Counted from the first letter of the stretch, positions 1 to 9,213 are shown. The stretch: DNA of 37,896 nt from CALVUJ01 sp045119835 (GCA_045119835.1 JBGVED010000082.1:1-37896), one strand, 5' to 3'. A program made the numbers and translations. The notes: generated from the sequence alone by a model not told the origin.

Positions 1-836
1 CCAGCTTTTCCAAGTCCTCTCTTTGTTTCTTTAAGTTTGAAGAATTCTAGATGGAAGAAACGGCTTTTTACATTAAAGGCTTTTATAGCTCTTTTTCCAA
101 CTGAGCTTAATCTATTAGAAACTTTAATATTAGTGTAATAACTTACATCAGTTTTTTCGTTAACAATGTTCATAATAGGAGGTGTTATATGGCTTGCCTC
201 TACTAGTACATTGCCATCGCTATCACAAATTCCATCATAAGTTATTATATCTCCGATTATTAATTCTTCCATGATGTATGGACCATCTTTTGGAAGGTCA
301 GCAAAAAATTGAGATAATTCTTCATCGTTATTGATTTGATATGTATGTGATGCTCCAACTCCAATATCAGGTTTAACAATAACAGGATAGCCAACCCTTT
401 CAATAAAAGGTTTTGCTTTAGATAAAGTTGATACCATTGTATAACGAGGAGTAGGTATTCTAGCCTTTTTATAAAATTTCTTCATTTCGGATTTACTTTT
501 ATAATTTATTATTTCATCACTATTTATACCAGTTGTGATATTGAAGTCTTTTCTAAGCTTAGCATCTAATGTTAGCCAATGTTCATTGTTTGATTCAACC
601 CAATCTATTTTTCCATATTTGTAAGTAAAATATCCCATAGCTTTAACAAATTCATCATAATTATTCATGTCAGAAACTTTATAATATTCTGTTAAGCAAG
701 CTTTAAGTTCAGGTTGCAATTGATCATATGGTGTAGATGAAATACCTAAAACAGTAATTCCATTTTTCTTTAATCGGTCACAAAAGTTAAAATAAGTTTT
801 TGGAAACTCTGGTGAAATAAATACAAAATTTGTCAT
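1..836 (-). CDS. ATP-grasp family ligase (partial, 3' end beyond the window)
   Basis: Reading on the minus strand from ATG at 836 gives 278 codons open to the window edge with no stop. Start choice: AAGGAG lies 8 nt upstream. The N-terminal part (MTNFVFISPEFPKTY) looks like a pre-ATP-grasp Rossmann-type domain. The middle reads YPVIVKPDIGVGASHTY and then PYIMEELIIGD, the lysine/glycine-loop and E-E-x-I pattern of ATP-grasp enzymes, followed by DGICDSDGN. The visible end (FFHLEFF) matches the start of the metal-binding part of the fold. Such enzymes join a carboxylate to an amine using ATP through an acyl-phosphate. The substrate cannot be told from the sequence. It starts 13 nt after the ADP-ribosylglycohydrolase stop, so the two are probably one operon. 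The family call is fairly secure; the specific function is unknown. Confidence 0.75.
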   Translation of the reverse strand, partial: MTNFVFISPEFPKTYFNFCDRLKKNGITVLGISSTPYDQLQPELKACLTEYYKVSDMNNYDEFVKAMGYFTYKYGKIDWVESNNEHWLTLDAKLRKDFNITTGINSDEIINYKSKSEMKKFYKKARIPTPRYTMVSTLSKAKPFIERVGYPVIVKPDIGVGASHTYQINNDEELSQFFADLPKDGPYIMEELIIGDIITYDGICDSDGNVLVEASHITPPIMNIVNEKTDVSYYTNIKVSNRLSSVGKRAIKAFNVKSRFFHLEFFKLKETKRGLGKA

Positions 837-849
837 AAAATACACTCCT

Positions 850-1647
850 TTAATCTATGTTTTTTAGTTCTTTTAATAGTTTAACAAATTCTTTTGGTAA
901 ATATGCCATAGCTTTTTCTACGATAGAATTTGGAATTTCTTTATAATAAGCTTCAGCGATAGAGCAAGTTATATTAGCAATCGTATCGCAATCTCCTCCA
1001 AGTGACACCGCATTTCTTAAAGCGTCTTCAAAAGATGTTGATTCAAGAAAAGCAATAATTGCTGGTCTAACTGTTTCCTTAGTATCATTAGTGAATTCAT
1101 AAGAATTTCGTAATAATACCAATTTTTGATCCAAATAGTAGTCATATGTGTAATCAAGATAATTTTTTAGTTCTTCCTTAGAACGATTATTTTTCATCAT
1201 AAATACTGCAATTGCTACAACTTCTGCACCACTAATAGCTTCTATAGTATTGTGAGTAGGTGATATGGCTTTAGAAACTAAATCCTTTATCTCATCAAGG
1301 CTACTACTATACCATCCAATAACAGAAGCTCTCATGGCTCCAGAATTACTCCAAGATTTTTTAAATTCATAGGAATCTGATAAAATCCAATTAACATAAT
1401 CTTTTCCATAAATTGTAGGTTCCTTATCTGGATATCTTTGATAATAATCTTTTAAGATATTTATCATTTCTTTGCTAGTGTGGTTGGTGTGTAACAACCA
1501 ATCTATAGTAGCAAAAGTCAAAATGGTATCATCTGAGTAATTACTACGTTCAGTAAATAACTCAAAATCTTTTGTTTGCTCATTTAACTTTTCGTACTGA
1601 TGGGAATAAGAACTTCCAACAATGTTTCCTATATAGAATCCATTCAT
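850..1647 (-). CDS. ADP-ribosylglycohydrolase family protein
   Basis: This 265-residue protein has the two metal-binding signatures of the ADP-ribosylglycohydrolase (DraG/ARH) fold: S-D-D-T at residues 38-41 and G-G-D-C-D-T-I-A at 217-224, plus the family G-A-M-R segment at 103-106. Known members are all-alpha, use two Mg2+ ions and remove ADP-ribose from proteins, nucleic acids or small molecules. It has no signal peptide, so it is probably cytosolic. Upstream of the ATG is only a G-rich stretch (GGGGGTT, about 8 nt away), a weak ribosome site. The ATP-grasp gene follows after 13 nt, which suggests joint expression. The substrate is unknown; it may reverse an ADP-ribosyl modification or process a nucleotide-like metabolite with its neighbour. 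I see no truncation. Confidence 0.85.
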   Translation of the reverse strand: MNGFYIGNIVGSSYSHQYEKLNEQTKDFELFTERSNYSDDTILTFATIDWLLHTNHTSKEMINILKDYYQRYPDKEPTIYGKDYVNWILSDSYEFKKSWSNSGAMRASVIGWYSSSLDEIKDLVSKAISPTHNTIEAISGAEVVAIAVFMMKNNRSKEELKNYLDYTYDYYLDQKLVLLRNSYEFTNDTKETVRPAIIAFLESTSFEDALRNAVSLGGDCDTIANITCSIAEAYYKEIPNSIVEKAMAYLPKEFVKLLKELKNID

Positions 1648-1771
1648 TTATCTAACCCCCACGTTAAAATATTAACATAAAAATAATAATAAGTTAAGGA
1701 AATTATTTTATTAAATATTATATTTTTAATATAATTATTTAAATTTATAGATTTACAGCTATAATTCTTTG

Positions 1772-2305
1772 TTAATTATCTTCCTTTTCTGCTATTTCTA
1801 AAAATTCTCCGCATTTAGGAATGGCATTTTCATAGAATTCATCAAACAACTTTTCGTTGTCATTTATAAGCTCACTATAATATTTTGCTTGCATTACAGC
1901 TTGTAATTTATCCATTTTATAAACAAAAGAAGCTTCCTTTGTTTTCTTTTCTTCAAACTCCAACCATAATTCTAGCATCCAGTCTTCTTTTAAAACAGAA
2001 CACATACGTTTAACGCACTTTAATTCTCCATCATATTTCTGCTTTATTTGTTCTCCGGTAGGTAAAGCGATGTCTCCAACATCTATTTCTCCTAATTCAT
2101 GAATTAAAATCATCTTTAAAACTTTTTCAACATCTAATTTTAAAGAATATTTATCAATTACAGCAAGAGACATTAAAGCCATTGTAAATATGTGTTCACT
2201 AACGCTTTCTAAACGTTTTAAAGGAACTTTTCTGTTTAACCACCCAGTTCTTATTATTTCGTTTAATTTGTTTATTTCTTTAAAATAATTATATATGTTT
2301 TTCAT
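1772..2305 (-). CDS. HD-domain metal-dependent phosphohydrolase (YfbR/HDDC2-like)
   Basis: This 177-residue all-helical protein follows the pattern of the HD superfamily related to the 5'-deoxynucleotidase YfbR: E-S-V-S-E-H with H38, then H69 in I-H-E-L-G-E-I-D-V-G-D, then Y-K-M-D-K-L with D132. Members hydrolyse phosphomonoester bonds of nucleotides, typically dNMPs. The usual HD doublet reads H69-E70 here, so the second metal ligand is Glu. The downstream E73 and the G-D at 77-78 fit the YfbR/HDDC2 branch. The ribosome site AGGAGG lies 11 nt before the ATG. The gene stands alone: an intrinsic terminator separates it from rlmD, and about 120 bp of AT-rich DNA separates it from the ADP-ribosylglycohydrolase. 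The family is fairly sure, the substrate is not. Confidence 0.75.
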   Translation of the reverse strand: MKNIYNYFKEINKLNEIIRTGWLNRKVPLKRLESVSEHIFTMALMSLAVIDKYSLKLDVEKVLKMILIHELGEIDVGDIALPTGEQIKQKYDGELKCVKRMCSVLKEDWMLELWLEFEEKKTKEASFVYKMDKLQAVMQAKYYSELINDNEKLFDEFYENAIPKCGEFLEIAEKEDN

Positions 2306-2346
2306 CTTTTTAATTTCCTCCTAAAAATATACTTTTTTATTATAAT

Positions 2347-2395
2347 AAAAAAAGATAATAAAGTTATATTATTTTAACTAAATATTATCTTTTTT
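2347..2395 (-). terminator. Intrinsic terminator of rlmD
   Basis: A 13-bp stem (AAAAAAGATAATA paired with TATTATCTTTTTT) flanks a 22-nt loop that carries a small inner AGTTA/TAACT stem. Read on the minus strand it ends in a U run just after the rlmD stop. The A and T runs make it symmetric, so it could also work on the plus strand. Confidence 0.7.
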
Positions 2396-2409
2396 AAATT
2401 AATGAATAG

Positions 2410-3753
2410 TTAATTTTTCTTTTCAAGTAAAGCAATTGTTTCTATATGATAAGTATGAGGGAACATGTCTACTGGTTGAATTTCTTTAATATCATACTTT
2501 TCCTTCAGTGTATTTAAGTCTCTAGCAAGTGTTGATGGATTGCAAGAAATATAAACTATTTTTTGTGGAGAAAGTTTCATTATTGATGATAAAAATTTCT
2601 CATCACAACCTTTTCTAGGAGGGTCAACAAAAACAACATCCATTTTCTCGGAAGTCTTAGCTAAATTAACCATAAAATTACTAGCGTCATCTAAAACAAA
2701 ATGTGCATTTGTAATGTTGTTTAGTTTAGAATTTGCATTAGCATCTTTTATAGCATCTTTTACTATTTCTACACCTATTACTTCTTTTACTTTTTTCGAA
2801 ACAATTAAACCTATAGTTCCAATACCACAATAAGCATCCATTACCCTATCATCTGGTGATAAATTAGCAAGTTCAATTGCTTTTGAATATAGAGTTGCTG
2901 TTTGTATAGGGTTTACTTGATAAAAAGATTTAGAGGATATTTTAAATCGCACCCCTAGTAATACATCTTCTATATAACCACTACCATAAAGAACAACTTC
3001 TTGTTCTCCTAGGATTACATTAGTATCTCTAGTATTTATATTTTGGACAACAGTTTTAATGTTTGGATATTCTTTAACTAAGTCTTTTACTAAATCCTTT
3101 CTTTTCGGAAAAGAATTTACGTTTGTAACTAAAACAACCATTATTTCATTAGTTGAAAAGCCTTTTTTTACTAAAACATGTCTTAGAATACCTTTTCTTT
3201 TATCTTCTTCATATGCACTTAATTTGTATTTTTTTAGCAATTCTTGAATTGTTTTTAAAATAGCATCAGCATCACTAGTTTGAATTGCACAAGAATCCAT
3301 TTGTACAATTTTATGCGTTCCCTGTTTATAAAAACCATATTTTATTTTCCTTCCCTCCATACAGAAAGGTACTTGAGATTTGTTCCTGTAATTAAAAGGA
3401 TTTTCCATTCCAATACAATCTTTGACTTTTATATCAAGTTTAGCAAATTTATTTATGCAATCCTGAACGTGATTGGTCTTGAATTCTAATTGCTTTTTAT
3501 AGTTTAAGTGTTGAAAAACACAACCTCCACAATCTTTGGATAAAGAGCAAAAAGATTTTTGTCTAAATGGACTAGGAGAAAGCAATTTGACTAATTTACC
3601 AATTATTTGGTTATTGCTTTCATGCAAAATTTTTATTTCTCCAACTTCATCTTTTAAAATCCCATCAACAAAAATAACTTTTCCTCCGTCTTTTACGATA
3701 CCTTTTCCGTCATACGTATAATCAACGCATTTGCCTGTTAATTTTTTTTCCAC
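2410..3753 (-). CDS. rlmD: 23S rRNA (uracil-C5)-methyltransferase, RlmD/RumA family
   Basis: This 447-residue protein has the full RumA/TrmA layout. Residues 1-60 form a TRAM-like RNA-binding domain. Four cysteines spaced as 4Fe-4S ligands follow: C69, C75, C78 and C155. The SAM-binding motif D-A-Y-C-G-I-G-T-I-G is at 306-315. D-P-P-R-K-G is at 377-382. The catalytic nucleophile is C404 in Y-I-S-C-N-P, and the general base is E438 in H-I-E-T. Enzymes of this family methylate C5 of a specific uridine in 23S rRNA with SAM. Low-GC bacteria often carry two paralogues (RlmCD or RlmD-like), so the exact target uridine is not fixed by the sequence. It is monocistronic, divergent from the coupling-protein gene, and followed by a long terminator. 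Confidence 0.9.
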   Translation of the reverse strand: MEKKLTGKCVDYTYDGKGIVKDGGKVIFVDGILKDEVGEIKILHESNNQIIGKLVKLLSPSPFRQKSFCSLSKDCGGCVFQHLNYKKQLEFKTNHVQDCINKFAKLDIKVKDCIGMENPFNYRNKSQVPFCMEGRKIKYGFYKQGTHKIVQMDSCAIQTSDADAILKTIQELLKKYKLSAYEEDKRKGILRHVLVKKGFSTNEIMVVLVTNVNSFPKRKDLVKDLVKEYPNIKTVVQNINTRDTNVILGEQEVVLYGSGYIEDVLLGVRFKISSKSFYQVNPIQTATLYSKAIELANLSPDDRVMDAYCGIGTIGLIVSKKVKEVIGVEIVKDAIKDANANSKLNNITNAHFVLDDASNFMVNLAKTSEKMDVVFVDPPRKGCDEKFLSSIMKLSPQKIVYISCNPSTLARDLNTLKEKYDIKEIQPVDMFPHTYHIETIALLEKKN

Positions 3754-3792
3754 AAAACCACCTCATTAAACAAAAAAATCTAAGACTATCTA

Positions 3793-3821
3793 TTTATAAA
3801 TGTTTATATAAATATTATAAT
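3793..3821 (+). promoter_or_regulatory. Probable sigma-A promoter for the coupling-protein gene
   Basis: TTTATA (3793-3798) and TATAAT (3816-3821) are separated by 17 nt in the 78-bp gap between divergent genes. The -10 is perfect and the -35 is weak (4 of 6). Confidence 0.5.
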
Positions 3822-3849
3822 ATAAATTAAGGTGAAGGAAGTGATAAGA

Positions 3850-6417
3850 ATGGAAAAAAAGAAAAAAAGTAATTTTTCTATTTACCTTATATTAATTATT
3901 ATTTTTGGTGTTTTCAGTTTTGCGGCAGGAACCGTGTTAACATTATACATGGAAGAAGATGGAATGTTTAATTTCAATGAGTTGACTTTTACCACCGAAG
4001 GAATTCTTCAAATGATAGAAACAGCTATGAGTTCATCTATGTTTTGGACATATACAGGCGGATGCTTTGCTGTATTCATGTTGTTAATATTTTTATCAGC
4101 AACAAGAAATTACAATAATACGCCAAAAACTCTAACAAATAAAAATTATGATGTAGACTCTGATAAAAAAGGTTCTGCAAGGTGGTTAACCGATAAAGAA
4201 ATAAATAAATATTTCCCTCGTTGTGCATACGATGAGGTTGGAAAATATAAAATAAATGGTTTTGTTATTCAAACAATAGAAGCCGGATCTAGGACATTTG
4301 CCAACTATAAAGATGGCGTGCACTGCTTAATTATAGGTACTACTGGATCAGGTAAAACTATAAGATTCGTTATTCCGACAATGCAATTTTTAGCAAGAAG
4401 CGCATTAAGACCAAGTTTAGTTGTAACAGACCCTAAAGGTGAACTATATTTTAGTCAATCTAAACTATATCAAGAAAGAGGGTATGAAGTATTAACATTA
4501 AACTTAAGAGAACCTTTAAAAAGATCAAGTTGTTGGAACCCTTGCCATATCGCTTATGAAGAATATCAAGAGGGATTAAAACAAAAAGAATTAATTAAAT
4601 TTCATAGTGATAATGTTGATGATTATAAAGGAAAATTAAAATTGGCAGAGAGTAAATCACAGTTTCATGAACAATGGTATGAATTTAACGGATATGCATT
4701 TGCAAATCTAAAATCAGCAATGACAGAGGCTGAAAGAAGAGAAGGGTCAATGAAATCTAAAGCCCAAGAATCTATATCTGATTTAGTTCAAACAATTTAT
4801 GCAGAATCAGCTAGAAAAGCAAATGACCCTTTCTGGACAAAATCAGCTTCAAGCTTAGTTGAGGGATTATTACTTGCTATGTTAGAAGATAGCGAAGTTC
4901 CAAACTTAGGTATAACAGCAGAAAGATTTAATCTAGGAACAGTTTCTTCAACTTTATCATTAAGAGTAGATAGTTTAAAATCTTACTTTGCAATAAGAGA
5001 TGTTTCATCTAATGCTAAAAGAAAGGCTCAAGGTCCTTTAGGTGCACCAACAGGAGGAACTCAAGAATCAATTATTTCTACAGCGATGGCAGACTTATCA
5101 TCGTTTGCAGATCCTGACATTCAATACATAACATGTAACAATGATATAGATTTCAAAGATCTTGGAAGAAAACCAACTGTAGTATTCCTGATTATCCCAG
5201 ATGAAAAAGAAAACAGACATATCTTTGCTTCATTGTTTATAACTCAAGCATACAAACAATTAGTAGAATTAGCTAGTGGTGATGAAGGGGTAAATGGCGC
5301 TTGTCCTCATCCAGTAAACTTTATAATTGATGAATTTGCAAACATGCCTGTAATTCCAGGTATGGAAAATAAAATAACTGTTGCTCGTTCAAGAGGAATA
5401 TCATTCATGTTAATTATTCAAGCGTTGAGTCAATTAAGAGCAAAATATGGCCCAGATGTAGCAGAAATCATTAGATCTAACTGTAATTTGCAAGTCTTCC
5501 TTGCTACTAATGATAATGAAACAGCAGAATATTTCTCTAAAATATGTGGTGAAAAAACAATTAAAGATATTAACTCATCGGTAGGACACGATGGTAAAGT
5601 TTCAGAAAGTTATTCTTTGTCAGCAAGAGCCTTGATTACCCCAAGTGAGTTGTTAACGTTGCCAGAGGGAACATCTATTGCTAAATTGCTTAGAACACAA
5701 CCTGCTCGTGTTAAACAAACTGCTTTCTGGAAGTCTAAAGCTTATTACAAAGGTGAACAAGTAATAGAAACTAAATGGAATCCAAATCTATTTGTTTTTG
5801 ATAAAGATGGTTTTTATGACATTGTTGAAAGAAATAAAAGCGAAGTTGATTATTTAATAGATGAAGTTAATAAATATGATGTTAAAGACTTAATTGAAGA
5901 GAGAAAAGGAACAGACCAAGATGAAGAAGGTGACGCTACTTCAGATAATATAATGGATAATACATTAGATGAATTTATGGCAGGAGTTACAGCTAGTGAA
6001 ATAGCTAGTGAAGCTACTAATGAACAAAAAGAAACAACGGATGAAAATGATGATTTCATGGATTTATTTGGTGATTTGGATGTTGGAGACGAACAAAAAA
6101 CAGAAGAAAACGTAGAAGAAGAACCAATTCAAGAAACTACAGATATAGTTGATGAAAGTGTTAATGAGACATCACAAGAAGCTCCTAAAGTAGATGAAGA
6201 TGATGATTTTAATTTTGATGATATAGACTTTAACTTTGATGACATTCTAAATGATTCATCTAAAGAGGATGATATAGCAGAAGTATTCGAAATAACGAAT
6301 GTTGCATATAAAGAAGAAGCTGAAGCAAATGGCGTTAAAGTAGATGAAAATGAATATGGAGAAGATTTTGATTTCTTTGATGATGATTTATTAAATATGA
6401 ATAATAGAGAAAATTAA
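3850..6417 (+). CDS. VirD4/TraG-type coupling ATPase, solitary
   Basis: The start is taken as ATG 3850 because AAGGAAGTGAT, one base from a perfect anti-SD match, lies 3-14 nt upstream; an in-frame GTG at 3832 overlaps that site. The product is 855 residues. Two N-terminal membrane helices (about residues 9-34 and 66-86) precede a cytoplasmic motor with Walker A G-T-T-G-S-G-K-T at about 163-170, then D-P-K-G-E-L-Y, and a Walker B of the form F-I-I-D-E-F-A-N-M-P, followed by R-S-R-G-I-S and A-T-N-D motifs of VirD4/TraG proteins. Such hexameric ATPases recruit relaxase-DNA or protein substrates to a type IV secretion channel. The last 160 or so residues are strongly acidic (runs of E and D) and look disordered. 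No relaxase, VirB4 or pilus gene is visible nearby. Family assignment is firm; role here is uncertain. Confidence 0.88.
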   Translation: MEKKKKSNFSIYLILIIIFGVFSFAAGTVLTLYMEEDGMFNFNELTFTTEGILQMIETAMSSSMFWTYTGGCFAVFMLLIFLSATRNYNNTPKTLTNKNYDVDSDKKGSARWLTDKEINKYFPRCAYDEVGKYKINGFVIQTIEAGSRTFANYKDGVHCLIIGTTGSGKTIRFVIPTMQFLARSALRPSLVVTDPKGELYFSQSKLYQERGYEVLTLNLREPLKRSSCWNPCHIAYEEYQEGLKQKELIKFHSDNVDDYKGKLKLAESKSQFHEQWYEFNGYAFANLKSAMTEAERREGSMKSKAQESISDLVQTIYAESARKANDPFWTKSASSLVEGLLLAMLEDSEVPNLGITAERFNLGTVSSTLSLRVDSLKSYFAIRDVSSNAKRKAQGPLGAPTGGTQESIISTAMADLSSFADPDIQYITCNNDIDFKDLGRKPTVVFLIIPDEKENRHIFASLFITQAYKQLVELASGDEGVNGACPHPVNFIIDEFANMPVIPGMENKITVARSRGISFMLIIQALSQLRAKYGPDVAEIIRSNCNLQVFLATNDNETAEYFSKICGEKTIKDINSSVGHDGKVSESYSLSARALITPSELLTLPEGTSIAKLLRTQPARVKQTAFWKSKAYYKGEQVIETKWNPNLFVFDKDGFYDIVERNKSEVDYLIDEVNKYDVKDLIEERKGTDQDEEGDATSDNIMDNTLDEFMAGVTASEIASEATNEQKETTDENDDFMDLFGDLDVGDEQKTEENVEEEPIQETTDIVDESVNETSQEAPKVDEDDDFNFDDIDFNFDDILNDSSKEDDIAEVFEITNVAYKEEAEANGVKVDENEYGEDFDFFDDDLLNMNNREN

Positions 6418-6439
6418 AAATATAATTTATAGCAAAAAT

Positions 6440-6474
6440 AAAAACTCTTATAACTTTATATAGGAGTTTTTTTT
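6440..6474 (+). terminator. Intrinsic terminator after the coupling-protein gene
   Basis: A 13-bp stem (AAAAACTCTTATA with TATAGGAGTTTTT, one G-U pair) with a 6-nt loop is followed by a run of T (6467-6474), 23 nt after the stop codon. Confidence 0.85.
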
Positions 6475-6483
6475 ATTCAATAC

Positions 6484-6510
6484 AAAAAAAGGGAATAGTA
6501 AATATTCCCC
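6484..6510 (-). terminator. Second (distal) terminator of ppdK
   Basis: GGGAATA/TATTCCC forms a 7-bp stem with a 5-nt loop. On the minus strand it is followed by seven U residues (plus-strand A run 6484-6490). It lies downstream of another ppdK terminator, giving a tandem pair. Confidence 0.6.
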
Positions 6511-6524
6511 AATCAATATTAAAC

Positions 6525-6557
6525 AAAAAAGTTCCGTTGCAGCAATACGGAACTTTT
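6525..6557 (-). terminator. Proximal terminator of ppdK
   Basis: AAAAGTTCCGT (6527-6537) pairs perfectly with ACGGAACTTTT (6547-6557) over a 9-nt loop, followed on the minus strand by a U run. It begins 6 nt after the ppdK stop codon. Confidence 0.85.
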
Positions 6558-6563
6558 AAAATA

Positions 6564-9188
6564 TTATTTATTTTTTATAGCAGCTTGAGCAGCAGCAAGT
6601 CTAGCTATAGGAACTCTAAATGGAGAACAAGATACATAAGTTAATCCAACTTTATGGAAGAACTCTATACTAGAAGGATCTCCACCATGCTCACCACAAA
6701 CACCTAATTTGATATCTGGTCTAGTTGCTCTACCTTTTTCTACAGCAAGAGCTACTAATTTACCAGTTCCTTCTTGGTCAAATCTTTGGAAAGGATCATT
6801 TAAATAAATCTTTTTATCATAATAATCTTTCAAGAATTTACCAGCATCATCACGAGAGAAACCAAATGTCATTTGAGTTAAGTCGTTAGTACCAAATGAG
6901 AAGAATTCCGCTTCTTTTGCTATTTCATCAGCATTTACACAAGCTCTAGGTAATTCAATCATTGTTCCAACTTTATATGTCATATTTAAACCGCTATTAG
7001 CGATTAATTCATCAGCTGTAGCGACAACTAATTTCTTAACATATTCTAATTCTTTAACTTCTCCAACTAATGGAATCATTATTTCAGGAACTATATTATA
7101 CCCGCATTCTTTAGTAACGTTGATAGCAGCTTCAATTACTGCTTTAGTTTGCATTACAGCGATTTCAGGATAAGAAACAGCTAATCTACAACCTCTATGA
7201 CCCATCATTGGGTTGAATTCATGAAGAGAAGAAATAACTTCTTTTAATTCATTAACAGAAATTTTTAGCTCATCAGCGATGGCGATGATATCTTTTTCTT
7301 CTGTTGGTAAGAATTCATGTAAAGGTGGATCTAAGTATCTAATAGTTACTGGACTTCCTTCCATTGCTTTAAATAATCCTTCAAAGTCGCTTCTTTGCAT
7401 AGGTAATAATTTTGCTAAAGCTTTTTCTCTTTGTTCAACAGTTTTAGAAACAATCATTTCTCTAACAGCTTTAATACGATCAGCTTCAAAGAACATATGT
7501 TCAGTTCTACAAAGACCAATACCTTCAGCTCCGAAATCTTTAGCTTGTTTAGCATCTCTAGGAGTATCAGCATTTGTTCTTACAGCTAATTTTTTGAATT
7601 CATTAGACCAAGTCATAATTCTCTCAAAGTTTCCGCTTATTGTAGCAGGAACTGTAGCTATTTGACCTAAATAAATATTACCAGTAGAGCCATCTAAAGA
7701 AATATAATCGCCTTCTTTAATAGTCTCGCCATTTAATGTGAAGTATTTTTCTTCTTCGTGCATTGCGATTGCTCCACATCCAGCAACACAACAAGTACCC
7801 ATACCACGAGCAACAACTGCAGCGTGAGATGTCATACCACCACGAACTGTAAGAACACCTTCAGCAACGTGCATACCTTCGATATCTTCTGGTGATGTTT
7901 CAAGTCTTACAAGAACAACCTTATGACCTTTGTTTTTCCATTCAACAGCTTCTTCAGCAGTAAATACAACTTGACCACAAGCAGCACCAGGTGATGCAGG
8001 TAACGCTGTAGCAAGAGGTTTTGTATTCTTTAACACACTAGCATCAAATGTAGGGTGTAATAAGTTATCTAATTGCTTAGGTTCAATTTGAAGTAAAGCT
8101 TCTTCTTTACTAACTAAACCTTCATCATACATATCACAAGCAATTTGTAAAGCAGCTTGAGCTGTTCTTTTACCATTTCTAGTTTGTAACATATAAAGTT
8201 TATTCTTTTCAATAGTAAACTCCATATCTTGCATGTTTTTATAGTGCTTTTCTAGTTTGTTTGCTGTTTCAGTGAATTGTTTGTAAACATCAGGCATTAC
8301 AGAACCAAGTTGTTCCATGTTCATAGGCGTACGAACACCAGCAACTACGTCTTCACCTTGTGCATTAATTAAGAATTCACCATAGATTTTGTTTTCTCCA
8401 GTAGATGGATTTCTTGAGAAGGCAACACCAGTAGCACAATCATTTCCCATGTTACCAAATACCATCATTTGAACGTTAACAGCAGTACCCCATTCATGAG
8501 GAATTTCGTTCATTTGACGATAGTAAATAGCTCTAGGATTATTCCAAGATCTAAATACAGCTTCAGCAGCAGTTAATAATTGTTTTTTAGGGTCTGTTGG
8601 GAAATCTTCTCCCTTTGTTTCTTTATAGTAAGCTTTGAATTTAGCTACTAATTCTTTTAAATCTTGTGCAGTCAACTCATTATCAAGTTTAACTCCTCTA
8701 TCTTCTTTCATTTCATCGATAATTCTTTCAAAACTACTCTTAGGTAAGTTGATTACAACATCACTATACATTTGAATAAATCTTCTATAAGAATCGTAGG
8801 CGAATTTCTCATTACCGGTTAATTTAATCAAAGATTGAACGATATCGTCATTGATACCTAGGTTTAATACAGTATCCATCATACCAGGCATTGATACTCT
8901 AGCACCACTTCTAACAGATACTAGTAATGGATTATTAGGATCACCTAATTTTTTGCCAACACTTTTTTCAAATTTTTCTAAAGTTTCAAAAATCTCTTTT
9001 TGAATATCAGGATGTAAAGTTTCATTATCTTCATAATAACGAAGACAAGCTTCAGTTGTGATAGTGAAACCAGTAGGAACAGGAAGTCCTAAATTTGTCA
9101 TTTCAGATAAACCAGCACCTTTACCTCCTAAAAGATTACGCATTGTTCCATTTCCTTCTTGGAACAAATAAACATATTTTTTGCTCAT
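6564..9188 (-). CDS. ppdK: Pyruvate, phosphate dikinase
   Basis: The start is ATG 9188, with GGGAG 8 nt upstream. This gives 874 residues, the length I recall for the Clostridium symbiosum enzyme. Upstream in-frame codons extend into the promoter and are rejected. The N-terminal ATP-grasp-like nucleotide domain (about 1-340) begins with G-G-K-G-A-G-L. The swivelling phosphohistidine domain carries G-G-M-T-S-H-A-A-V-V-A-R-G-M-G with catalytic H455 and regulatory T453. The C-terminal PEP/pyruvate barrel has G-T-N-D-L-T-Q and C-G-E-H-G-G-D-P with the catalytic cysteine. The enzyme interconverts pyruvate, ATP and Pi with PEP, AMP and PPi in the cytosol, allowing PPi-linked glycolysis or gluconeogenesis. 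No PPDK regulatory kinase/phosphatase is visible here. It is monocistronic with its own promoter and two terminators. Confidence 0.97.
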   Translation of the reverse strand: MSKKYVYLFQEGNGTMRNLLGGKGAGLSEMTNLGLPVPTGFTITTEACLRYYEDNETLHPDIQKEIFETLEKFEKSVGKKLGDPNNPLLVSVRSGARVSMPGMMDTVLNLGINDDIVQSLIKLTGNEKFAYDSYRRFIQMYSDVVINLPKSSFERIIDEMKEDRGVKLDNELTAQDLKELVAKFKAYYKETKGEDFPTDPKKQLLTAAEAVFRSWNNPRAIYYRQMNEIPHEWGTAVNVQMMVFGNMGNDCATGVAFSRNPSTGENKIYGEFLINAQGEDVVAGVRTPMNMEQLGSVMPDVYKQFTETANKLEKHYKNMQDMEFTIEKNKLYMLQTRNGKRTAQAALQIACDMYDEGLVSKEEALLQIEPKQLDNLLHPTFDASVLKNTKPLATALPASPGAACGQVVFTAEEAVEWKNKGHKVVLVRLETSPEDIEGMHVAEGVLTVRGGMTSHAAVVARGMGTCCVAGCGAIAMHEEEKYFTLNGETIKEGDYISLDGSTGNIYLGQIATVPATISGNFERIMTWSNEFKKLAVRTNADTPRDAKQAKDFGAEGIGLCRTEHMFFEADRIKAVREMIVSKTVEQREKALAKLLPMQRSDFEGLFKAMEGSPVTIRYLDPPLHEFLPTEEKDIIAIADELKISVNELKEVISSLHEFNPMMGHRGCRLAVSYPEIAVMQTKAVIEAAINVTKECGYNIVPEIMIPLVGEVKELEYVKKLVVATADELIANSGLNMTYKVGTMIELPRACVNADEIAKEAEFFSFGTNDLTQMTFGFSRDDAGKFLKDYYDKKIYLNDPFQRFDQEGTGKLVALAVEKGRATRPDIKLGVCGEHGGDPSSIEFFHKVGLTYVSCSPFRVPIARLAAAQAAIKNK

Positions 9189-9213
9189 ATATTTTCTCCC
9201 TTCATACCCCTTT

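Noticed and set aside
3832..3849. GTG 3832 as the start of the coupling-protein gene
   Set aside because: It overlaps the near-perfect AAGGAAGTGAT site that serves ATG 3850.
7279..7665. 128-codon plus-strand frame inside ppdK
   Set aside because: It lies antisense within a clearly coding gene, has Ser/Leu-rich antisense composition and has no ribosome site.
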